Shown: piece after piece, positions 33,219 to 43,419 of the stretch
How the letters are laid out: each line of letters opens with the position of its first letter
Numbering within the stretch: position 1 is the first letter of the stretch
Assembly: GCA_949592205.1 (NCBI GenBank)
Contig: CATIUR010000003.1
Location: forward strand, 151,961,259-152,025,258
From: Helichrysum umbraculigerum
Lineage: Eukaryota > Streptophyta > Magnoliopsida > Asterales > Asteraceae
Direction: 5' to 3'
Length of the DNA stretch: 64,000 bases
Position numbers and translations under genes: made by a program
The notes under the pieces: generated by a model
What the model was told of the DNA's origin: nothing
Database searches by the model: none
Seen by the model: the letters and a program-made list of their open reading frames with translations, nothing else

Positions 33219-33284
33219 CAAACTATTTGACTTTGACAATTACAAATGTTTGACCAACTGACTGACACACAAAATGCACTAACA
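33214..33284 (-). repeat. Copia LTR, proximal part (other half at 21885-22248)
   Basis: On the minus strand it starts TGTTAGTGCATTTTG after the purine tract AAGGGGGAGTT (33295-33285). It was split by the chromovirus insertion. Confidence 0.85.
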
Positions 33285-34993
33285 AACTCCCCCTTGTCAG
33301 CAGCTTGGTCAAAGAAGTTTTCAATTAGTCTTCATCAACAAACTCTTTCATGTCTTCAACAATCACAAGCTCCCCCTCTGAGATAGCATGGTCTTCAAAG
33401 AAATCTTGATGTCCAAATTCATGTGACTAACACAAATTTATCATACAATAAGACCTTCAAATTATGTGACCATCTCTCAATCATCAGCAGCTTCTCCACT
33501 AGAATTTATTTTCACAATTGTTGGAGAATAACCGACATCTTTTACATCTTCAATATTTGACTTTAACAAGATATGTGATATTGAAGAAAATAACATAGAA
33601 ATAAAATCTTTTTGAATTTTTCTTTATAAATGAAAAGTAAAGAACGAAGATAAAATAAATTGGGGATATGATTGTTTTAAGTCTGCTTAGAGATCATATC
33701 AGGCCAACATGCAATTATTAGCAAATAGTAAGTGTTATCTCGATTATCAATATATTTGTCCACTTTAAATTTACTTAGCACATTTAATACACCTAGTATA
33801 AAAATTACTTCAAGACGATTATTGGTATTGTTTTTCCACTTAAACATGTTACATCCGTGTCTGCGAGCTAGCCTTTTATTATTAGTATGAATATTTCACC
33901 GTGGTCCCCACCATAGACATACCCCTTTAGCCCAGACAAGAACATAGTTTCCAAATTTAGAAAGAATATAAGAGAATCAATTTTAAGAATCAAGCCAGCG
34001 GTGACAGGTCTGTACTTGTGTACAACAGAGCGACATACACTTGATTCAGGTTTTAAGCAAAACCGATCGCAGTCAAACCAAACTTGATTTATTCAATTGG
34101 CGACCTTGACCAATACCTTAAATATAAGACTTTGCAAGTACATTGACTCACGTTTGCTTAGTTTTGAGAGTAAGCTGAATTGAGACCAGGTCTGCACTTA
34201 CGTACAACAGAGGAAACAATCAGCAAACTCCCCCAAGAGATCTCAGATATACAATCCAAAATTAGAAGTATGTCAATCTATGCTAAGGAATTAAGACTTA
34301 GAGTCATACATCACATGGTGTTTACCACAGGATCATAGACACGTATTTGAATTACTTCTTAATAACCCATAGACCGGTATGTATCATGCCTACCAATACA
34401 TCATATGATGAAGATAATTTTCATAAAAACTGTATTAAGTATGCTAGATAAACCTACTGATACATCAAGGATAAACCTTAAAATTTCCATTTTGTGCATG
34501 TCATCTGATGTACTATCATTTCCCAAGTTGTTTTACAGACACACAATCCAACATCTTTTCAAGAATTAAGAATCTTGCTGTTCACATTTCTGAATTAAAT
34601 AATCAGAATTTTTAATATTCAGAATTACTCCCCCTGAACAGCTAATTCTTATATCCAATCCAAAAATACTCCCCTGTAACACAAAACATATTTTTGTAAT
34701 TTTTTTTAATTGAATAAATTTCGCAACATTGCATTTCTTTAATACTAAAAAGTATAAAGAATGGCTGTTGCATTGAGTAACAAATAAAAATAGATAATTA
34801 TCAAAATCACATATCAAGTCAAGTCAAATGCCTTTTAGCACTTTTACCACCTCGTAACATCGAAAATCTCATCCATCAAAATCATCACACACGAGCACTT
34901 TGAAAACAATCTTCCAAAAATATTCACATCCTTGCAGTCACTAAAAATATTAGCTAATAACAACCTGACTGCACCACCACAAACAATTAAACA
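33285..34993 (-). other. non-coding 3' part of the pol-less Copia derivative
   Basis: Between the gag stop and the LTR there is no protease, integrase, RT or RNase H sequence. The stretch has several purine-tract-like strings on the minus strand (near 33285, 33375, 34222, 34627), two copies of a CTCTGTTGTAC block (near 34030 and 34202), and the 82-bp repeat at 34610-34691. The pol-less state of this element rests on the emptiness of this stretch. Confidence 0.7.
34610..34691 (-). repeat. 82-bp repeat, inverted copy of 21785-21866
   Basis: Exact reverse complement of 21785-21866. Before the chromovirus inserted, the two copies were about 1.8 kb apart. Confidence 0.95.
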
Positions 34994-35503
34994 TTAGTAC
35001 TTATGGGACACCCAAGCCTTAATTGATTTGGGTTGTCCATGGTCATCCATAATCATCACATCAATGAGTTTATGATATTTTAAAAACTCAGAAGATTTCA
35101 TTGATGTGTTGTTTGTGGATTTTGGTTTCCAAACCTGTTTAGGTTCAGATGATTTGTTTTCAACAATGTTGTGCTGTTGAACTTGAGGTCTACTGGGCAC
35201 AACTTTGTTTACTCTTGCCATAGGTTTTGGAGAGTTTGATGCACAACTAGATACAGGCGAATACGAATGACGCCTTGAAAAAGATTTTGAAAAAGAATTC
35301 CTGAAAGAGAAAGTTCTTGGCATCCCTCTACCAAACCTATCTAGGGATAATAACCTACAATCCCTAATTATATGTCCTTGTTGTCCACAATGGAAACAAG
35401 AACGTCTCTCAACATAAGATTTATTCCAATGAGTTCCCTCAAATCGTTTCGATGGAGGACAATACACAGAAGGTCTATTAACAGGAACATTTGTTGAACA
35501 TGC
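34994..35503 (-). pseudogene. gag: Copia gag, third block (second zinc knuckle and end)
   Basis: It continues the frame cut by the chromovirus at 35504-46768. It has a CCHC knuckle CFHCGQQGHIIRDC (about 35403-35362), a basic Ser/Arg/Pro-rich stretch and the end IMDDHGQPKSIKAWVSHKY before a stop. In autonomous relatives a DDHGxPKS string passes on into protease; here the frame stops and pol is absent. Confidence 0.85.
35499..35503. repeat. target site duplication CATGC, left copy
   Basis: It matches 46769-46773. Confidence 0.93.
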
Positions 35504-36264
35504 TGTGACACCCGACGATTTAGGGTTACTAATTAACCTGCTACAAACCCTAATTACGTGTATTTAGTTTAGTATTAGGCTAAATACTTGTAATTACTTG
35601 TAACTATTTGTATATTTATGTGAATATACACTCCCGTAATTGATTTATATTACGCTTACGTGATTAGTTGTAATTACGCTTACGCAATTTGGGGAAATTG
35701 TGCGAAACAACCGGACGGAGTCCACACAGTATAAATACGGACGTTGGTGAACAAAATATTAAATAATATGAAATTATTTAATAAACTCAAAAACTTACAA
35801 ATATTATGGTGATAATATTTAACACGTTAATTATATGGTATAAAGTAACACAAACGCAACGAAAACGCGCAGAACGCGCCCGACAACTGAACGAAAGTCA
35901 AAATATATTTTTATAATTTAAAATATATTATTTGGTATGAAATTATTATTGAAAACATCATATAATAGTTCGTCAATGAAAAACGTCTATTTAAAACGCT
36001 ACGTGATTAAACCTCCGTAAAACGTACACGCAAATCGAGGCCGATATATTAACGGAACATTTTTATAAATGTTTTCAAGTATCTAGATAAAATATTTCAA
36101 GTGAAAATATTGAAATTTAAACCGATATTTAAACATGTGTATTAACCGTTTAACGTATAAATAAACATCCAAACAATCGGGTAAACGAACGTAAAACGCA
36201 ACTAGTTAAATTGGGAACAAGAAATGACCAAAATACCCTTGTGTGGGACCCCCCATGGGCCGGG

Positions 36265-36284
36265 CCCCCCCCCCCCCCCCCCCC
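36265..36284 (+). repeat. poly-C tract (20 C; 18 C in the other LTR)
   Basis: Just upstream of the pyrimidine-rich patch. The 3' LTR copy is 44181-44198. Confidence 0.9.
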
Positions 36285-37373
36285 ATGTGGTCACCACCCC
36301 AATTGCCCTCTCTTCTTCCATGCAATCTCATGATTGCCTTTGAACCTTACACCCACTAACTCTTCATGCATCCATTCATTCAACACTCAAACTCTTTTCA
36401 TTTCACTCTCATTTCTCTCTAGTTTCTTCTTCCCTCTCTCCAAAAACTGAAAGAACTCAGCCTCAATTATCATCATCTATCACCATTATTTGAAAAAGAT
36501 CAAGAACTAGAAGAAGATCAAGCCAACAACAAGAGCACTATCATCATCGTCCTTCTTTCTCCATCATTTTCCTTTGTGAGGAACACTTCATCTCTCCAAA
36601 ATTTTACTTACATAATGTATATCTACATGTTATATTGCTCATCTAACACTATTATGTCCAAATAAAAGGTTAAAATACGTTTTTGTAACATATATGTAAG
36701 AAGACAGATTCTGTCCCAGAAAAGTCAGTGTACTAAAATGGTCGTATCTTGAGTTTTACTGAGAGTTAGATAACGGATTTTTTTTTAAAAGTTGCGTATT
36801 GAAAAGAGCTACAACTTTCGTGTTTTACACTTTTTCCAGAAACGCATAGATGTTTCTCTACTGGCCGATTTGTAGGACTGACCTGTAGGTCTTCGATAAA
36901 TCTGTTCGGAACTTTCTCGGAATTAATTAAATATGTTAATGGACCCATTGGAAGCTGAAAATTTGATATGTTAGTCTAGACTCATTGTAGATCAGTTGGT
37001 AAAAATCTCAGACCCTAGTTTGGACCATAAGTGGTAGAAATAAAATGGCGAACCAAACCGACAAAAGTCGAAAATGTGAAATATTGAAAATCTTAAGAAG
37101 TGTAATTAAAACCGACACCTTGGATGACTCCGACACAAACCGACAAATTATTTGGACTCTTTAAACTGATTTATGGGTTGGGTAAAAGTTTCGGGTCAAA
37201 CCGAGTCGGTTTGACCAAGTCAACAAAAACGGCTCGGTTTCTAAAAAACGACAAAACTTACTATTTTTGGAAAGTGGTAACAAAAATGGGTTTGGATGAC
37301 TTAGTTAGTAACTTGGACCAAAAACTAAATTTAGAAAGTTTCCCGAATTAGAAACCGACACTTAGAACACTTG

Positions 37374-37569
37374 GATTTGATAAGTGACTCATGAAATTGG
37401 TAAGTGTCTCATAAATTGATAAGTGTCTCATGAATTGGTAAGTGACTCATAAAATCAGTAAGTGTCTCATGAAATTGATAAGTGACTCATAAAATCAGTA
37501 AGTGTCTCATGAATTGGTAAGTGACTCATTAAATTGGTAAGTGACTCTATAAATTAGAAGTGACTCATA
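37374..37569 (+). repeat. array of AAGTGACTCAT/AAGTGTCTCAT units
   Basis: Ten units with a spacing of about 20 bp. Half contain TGACTCA (the bZIP/GCN4-type site) and half TGTCTC (the auxin-response-type site), differing by one base. The unit resembles the AAGTGACGCAT/AAGTGTCGCAT units of the other LTR families. Confidence 0.88.
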
Positions 37570-37570
37570 G

Positions 37571-37720
37571 TTTGACCAGGTTTGACCAGGTTTGACCAGG
37601 TTTGACCAGGTTTGACCAGGTTTGACCAGTTTGACCAGGTTTGACCAGTTTGACCAAGTTTGACCAGTTTGACCAGGTTTTGACCAGCTTTGACCAACGA
37701 GTTGACCAACTTTGACCTAC
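37571..37720 (+). repeat. TTTGACC array (about 15 W-box cores)
   Basis: Five perfect copies of TTTGACCAGG followed by about ten variants, all keeping TTGACC. The 3' LTR has about 16 in a different order (45484-45650). TTGACC is the W-box core bound by WRKY factors (established knowledge). Confidence 0.9.
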
Positions 37721-38314
37721 GGTTTAAGACTTATACAAACTAAAATAATTGGGTTGCAACACACGATATGTACTAATGAATAGTTTACAGTAAAACAAAC
37801 TTGATAATAATGTCTAAATGAAGTATTATTACAAACTTTCACCAACGGGTCGTACACGTTTTTAAGAAACGAACTTGAACAATTTATTTGGACATACTAG
37901 TTGATGAACTAGCTCTAGGTGGACATTAACCCTCCACCTACACGATTGGCTTAAGTGGACATTGACCCCCACTTATACAATCGCTATAGATGGTCTTTTG
38001 AGACATCTACTTATACCCAACCTTATACGTTTTTAGGACGTTAGAAGGTTGCAAACCGGCTTGCTTGCTTATTTGATACTTACTTGCTACTTGCTAATCT
38101 AAGGTGAGTTTCATAGCCCCTTTTTACTGTTTTTATACTCAGGGGTGAGAATACATACAACTGTTTTATAACTGTTTTTATGATCACAAGTACTGTAAAC
38201 AACTTTTATACGGATTGCATGAGACCCGAAAATAATCCCTAAGCCCTCTACCCATCATAGTTCGTTAATATATGCGTGAATGTTATTGGATAGATCTATC
38301 GGGAACTGACAATT

Positions 38315-38349
38315 CCCGTCCGGGCTAGTCGCTCTAGCCGACCCACGGG
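38315..38349 (+). other. conserved stem-loop in the LTR (third family)
   Basis: Outer stem CCCGT/ACGGG (38315-38319 with 38345-38349), inner stem GGCTAG/CTAGCC (38323-38328 with 38334-38339). Compared with GGTTAG/CTAACC in the other families, the third inner pair changed from T-A to C-G on both sides. Confidence 0.6.
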
Positions 38350-38848
38350 CGCAGTAATATTTGTGAATTAGAAGTGTTATGGATTAGGCACTTACCGGAG
38401 GCAAACAACGTTAAGCTCGAACTATGAGACTCATTGCAATAGTATAACTTTTATTAACTTGTTTAATAAACAAACAAATCTTGTGATAACTGTTTAAACC
38501 TATGAACTCACCAACTTTATGTTGACCCTTTTAGTATGTATTTCTCAGGTAACCGGCCGCAGTAGGAAGCTTCAGGAAAGCTTAGCTCTAGTCGCATTGT
38601 TTTCAAACATCAAGAGATTAGATTGCATTTAGCTATTTTTGTATAATCAGTAATGTATTAGAAATCTCTTAACGGTTTATGCGAACTCCAGATATTTTGT
38701 AAACATTTGAATTATGGTAATGTAATATTTTCAAACGTCTCATATAGAGGTCGTTTGCTTTAATCTTTGTGTTGTGATATTTGATTTGGTCGATGCCCCC
38801 ATGACACCTCATGTTTCCGCTGCCACGTGTTCTGGGGGTGCGACAGAT

Positions 38849-38861
38849 TGGTATCAGAGCC
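38849..38861 (+). other. primer binding site (initiator Met tRNA)
   Basis: TGGTATCAGAGCC, three bases after the LTR end. Confidence 0.93.
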
Positions 38862-39155
38862 TAAGGTTATAGCGAACTAGGATTGCATTAGTGACCTAGA
38901 CTATAACCGTTAGGTTAGTATTCTTGTTCGGTATGACTGGTTCAGCGATTGCATCAATTGAATTTAATTTAACATAGCCTGATCAACTATGTACAATTAA
39001 ATGAGATTCGATGCAAGACCTGAAATGGTTATAGTGAACGAGAATACAGTAGTAGACATAGACCGAGGATAGAACGGGACCAACCCTTATACGTGCTTAT
39101 GTGCTAGGTTATTATATTTTCATATATAACCTTAACTTCTCGTATACTAAACTAA

Positions 39156-39452
39156 TTGCCACCCTTCATGGCAACCACTCCCACCACTACGTCACCTAAC
39201 ACAGAAAACGAAACTCAAATCTTGCTTACTACTGTGGAGATTTCCACGGTACCCACTCGCCTAACCGTATCGGGCAACGACATAATCAAAGAGGACTTAC
39301 TTGAGGAGAATCCGCCTAAGGATTCGCCACCCAAACAAGTGACACCTGCTTCACCCTCTTTCCTCCCCACTCTCATCCTAATCATTCGGAAACACGAACC
39401 GCACGAGAATTCGTCACCTAAACGCGCTACATGTACTTCCCCTACTTTATAA
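39156..39452 (+). pseudogene. remnant of an ORF after the PBS
   Basis: A 98-codon frame, Thr/Pro-rich (ATTPTTTSPNTENETQ and on), begins about 295 nt after the PBS, the same distance as the coiled-coil ORF of the complete chromovirus. It shows no sequence likeness to that ORF that I can see. It may be the start of the same kind of gene, truncated, or chance. Confidence 0.4.
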
Positions 39453-40811
39453 TCTCCCTTCCCCGCTTATTGTAGACCTGTTAATCGCGTGTGTTGTACA
39501 CAACTAGAAGGACTGACTGACCACCTCGAACTAGACCTTACTACCACTACTGACACTCCACCCACTAGGACCTGTCTACGAGGGTCCACGGGTGAAACTC
39601 GATCAACCACAACACCTACATAATGGAAGTAACTTTTCGAACAATTGCATGAATTTCAACAAACCACTTAACTCTTTACTTGATCATGATTGATCACTCT
39701 TTGACTTGTATGTCAACAATTCTATCAAACACGAGACTTACTACTTGATCATGTTTGGTCACCAATTCGACAAGTTTGTCAAACGATTTACTCATAACTT
39801 GATTCGCGACTTTGTCTATTCCGAACATCACTGGATTAGTATCGCGAGGGATACTCACAACGACTAAATCCATAAACTACTTCAAACTATTTCAAACTAT
39901 GACTTGAACATTCCAATCACTACTGCAAGGACTACCCGCAACTACGAATTTATCAACTATCAACTATCTTCACCAAACACCTTCACCAAGCAATTGTTCA
40001 TTTCAACAATATAGTCATGACTGACAACTTTGAGAACACTACCCGGCCGTTTATGTGGCTACTCTTTGAAAGTACGATATTGACTAAACCTTCTTGTTGT
40101 TGATTCATTGTCTTAATAGAACGCTCTCCCGAAAAAGATGGCAAACTTCCCTAAGAACGACTACTCATCAGATGACGACCTGAATCTAGAATAGATTAGA
40201 AGTAGACCCGAACAACGGTGAACATAGCTAGTGTTAGCTCGATGATCTATCGATGGGTGTATAAAACCCCATCACATTTTGTATAAGACTTATGCATTCG
40301 TCCGGATGTAACAATGCCCGGCATGTTTAGTAAACTTTGAATTCTGTAAGCTATCAACCTATTAACCTTGCGCCTTGTTGGTTACAAATCACATTACCTT
40401 GTTTTGAATTATATTTGTACTATGAAGCCACATATTACTTTTCATCATGAATGTGATAATCTTGGCTCTCATACAAAGACCATATTCATTCTTTTAATCC
40501 CCTTTTCGTTTAAGGAGACACCACTACAAGAATCAACTGAAATTTTCAACACTTTACAATAACAAAAGTTTTCAACAGATTTCTACCAATTCAAGTTTTC
40601 AAAAAATTTTCACCAAACAACTACCCGGAACTATTTACAACTTCTTATGTTCAATTAATTTGGCTAGACAGAAAGTTTCAATGTCTTATTGACGACCAGA
40701 TTTTTCCCAACATATTTTGATTAACTCAAGTTTCCAACGGACTTAATAGTTCCAAACAAACTATTATCATAGAAATTTATCTACTGATTTTACACCATCG
40801 CAAGCGAACAT
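39453..40811 (+). other. decayed gag/protease region, nothing recognisable
   Basis: Where gag, protease and the start of RT should be, I see no capsid motif, zinc knuckle or DTG in any frame. The stretch is repetitive and CA/AC-rich and seems scrambled or replaced. Confidence 0.6.
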
Positions 40812-43386
40812 TTCTCCATAGATCTCATTACCATCAAGAACCGATACCCGCTTCCTAGAATCGATGACTTATTTGACCAACTTCAGGGTACGAGCTTTTA
40901 CTCGAAGATCGACCTTCGGTCTGCTTATCACCAACTTCGCGTTCGAGACGCCGATATCCCAAAAACCGCCTTCCGAACTCGCTACGGGCATTACGAATTT
41001 CAAGTGATGCCTTTTGGATTAACCAACGCACCGGCTGTATTCATGGACCTTATGAATCGGGTGTGCAAACCCTATCTAGATAAGTTTGTCATCGTGTTCA
41101 TCGACGACATCTTGATCTACTCTCGCAACGAAACCGAACATGGCCAACACCTGAAAACTATCTTACAATTACTCAGACACGAGGAGTTATACGCCAAGTT
41201 CTCCAAGTGTGAGTTCTGGATGCAAACAGTATAGTTCCTAGGGCATGTCGTTGACAGCCAAGGGATACATGTTGATCCAGCCAAGATCGAGGCCATCAAG
41301 TGCTGGAAAGCACCAACTACTCCAACCGAGGTCCGACAATTCTTAGGTCTCGCTGGGTATTACCGGCGATTCATTGAGAATTTCTCCTAAATAGCCCTAC
41401 CATTGACCTCCCTGACTCGGAAAGATAAGAAATTCGACTGGACCGATAAACAAGAGACAGTATTCCAACTGTTGAAACATAAACTCTGCAGTGCACCAAT
41501 CTTGTCCTTACCCAAAGGCACCGATGATTTTGTAGTTTACTGCGACGCCTTACACCAAGGACTAGGTTGTGTGTTAATGAAACGTGATAAAGTCATCGCC
41601 TATGCCTCACGACAACTGAAAATCCACGAAAAGAACTACACCACCCATGACCTCGAATTGGGAGCTGTAGTTTTTGCACTCAAAATCTGGAGACACTATC
41701 TGTACGGTACAAAATGTACTATCTTCACTGACCACAAAAGCTTTCAACATATCTTTGATCAGAAGGACCTAAACATGAGACAACATCGTTGGGTCGAGTT
41801 ACTTAGTGACTACGACTGCGAAATCCGATACCACCCGGGCAAGGCTAACGTTGTTGCCGATGCCCTAAGCCGAAAAGAACGAGTGAAACCCCTTCGAGTT
41901 CAAGCTCTTGGTTTAACCATCCACAACTATCTTATTTCTTAAATCCATTACACTCAACTCGAAGCGCTCAACGAGAAAAACATCAAAAACGAAGCCTTGC
42001 GCGACATGGAAAAACAATTTGAAATCAAACCCGATGGAACCAGACACTTCTCTAACCGAATCTGGTTACCAAACTTTGGAAACCTACAAGATTTAGTGAT
42101 GGATGAATCTCACAAATCTCGATACTCCATACATCCTGGTTCTGAAAAAAATGTATCATGACATCAGACAACGGTATTTGTGGCCCAACATGAAAGCTGA
42201 CATCGCCACCTATGTTAGCAAATGTTTAACCTGCGCCAAGGTTAAGGCCGAATACCAGAAACCCTCTGGGTTGCGGCAACAACCCGAAATACCTCAATGG
42301 AAATGGGAAAACATAACTATGGACTTCATTACTAAACTACCAAAGACACCGAGCGGTTGCGATACCCTTTGGGTGATCGTTGATCGTCTCACGAAATCTG
42401 CCCATTTCCTAGCTATCAAAGAAACCGACAAGATGGAGTGCTTGGCTCGCATCTACATCAAAGTGGTTGTAGCACGGCACGGCATACCCATCTCGATCAT
42501 CTCCGATAGAGATAGCCGCTTCACCTCTCGATTTTGGCAAACACTTCAGAAAGCTCTCGGTACTCGTTTGGATATGAGTACTGCTTATCACCCACAAACT
42601 GATGGTCAGAGTGAACGAACCATCCAAACTTTAGAAAATATGCTGCGCGCTTGCGTAGTTGACTTCGGAAACAACTGGGAGAACCACATACCCTTGTGTG
42701 AATTCTCCTACAACAACAGTTATCACACCAGCATCAATGCTGCTCCGTTCGAGGCACTTTATGGAAGAAAGTGCTGATCACCCATTTGTTGGACCGAAAT
42801 CGGCGATAGCCAACACACCGGTCCTGAAATCATCCATGAAACGACCGAGAAAATCGTGACCATTCAAAACCGGCTGAAAGCCGCCCGTGATCGTCAGAAG
42901 AGTTACGCTGACGTGAGACGCAAACCCCTCGAATTTCAGGTCGGGGACAAAGTACTTCTAAAAGTGTCACCTTGGAAAGGTGTCATTCGTTTACGTAAAC
43001 GCGGTAAACTAAACCCTAGGTACATCGGACCTTTTGAGATTCTTGAAAGAATTGGTCCGGTGGCATATCGACTGCAGCTACCGCCCCAACTCAGTAGCGT
43101 GCACAACACATTCCACATTTCTAACTTGAAGAAATGTCTGTCTGATGAGATGCTTGTAATCCCGCTCGATGAAATCCACATAGATGATAAACTCCATTTC
43201 ATCGAGGAGCCGATAGAAATTATAGACCGTGAGGTCAAACGCTTGAAATAAAGTCGTATTCCCATCGTTAAAGTCCGGTGGAATTCTAGGCGCGGTCCTG
43301 AATTCACTTGGGAACGGGAAGACCAAATGCGACAGAAACACCCACATCTATTTTTAGATACCCCTCAGACTACAGCAACAAACTGA
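40812..43386 (+). pseudogene. pol: chromovirus pol remnant: RT to integrase with five stops and a frameshift
   Basis: It reads from IKNRYPLPRIDD through the RT active site FIDD, RNase H (YCDALHQGLG) and integrase (WVIVDRLTKSAHF, SDRDSRFTSRF, SERTIQTLE) to HPHLF near 43350. In-frame stops lie at 41232-41234 (TAG), 41388-41390 (TAA), 41940-41942 (TAA), 42775-42777 (TGA) and 43249-43251 (TAA). Compared with the intact relative at 24965-29425, four of the five replace Gln or Arg codons, as C-to-T changes would do. A small insertion at an A run near 42146 shifts the frame. RNase H has Leu where the relative has Ser (CDAS to CDAL). It cannot make a working polyprotein. Confidence 0.9.
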
Positions 43387-43404
43387 TTTCGGGACGAAAT
43401 TCTC

Positions 43405-43419
43405 CTAACAGGGGGAGAA
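43405..43419 (+). other. polypurine tract of the defective chromovirus
   Basis: CTAACAGGGGGAGAA directly before the 3' LTR; almost the same as in the complete element. Confidence 0.9.

Larger units (their letters stand above)
35504..38845 (+). repeat. 5' LTR of the defective chromovirus (3342 bp)
   Basis: TGTGACACCCGACG to GGGGGTGCGACA. It contains a 20-base C run, a pyrimidine-rich patch (36300-36440), a TGACTCA/TGTCTC array, a TTTGACC array, the intron-like segment 38104-38548 and the stem-loop 38315-38349. Confidence 0.95.

Noticed and set aside
37571..37720. TTTGACCAGG units as a centromeric satellite
   Set aside because: Only five perfect units in a run, confined to the same place in both LTRs of one element.
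38846..38861. possible tRNA genes at the TGGTATCAGAGCC sites
   Set aside because: Only the 13-base primer site is present, next to LTR ends; no tRNA body.
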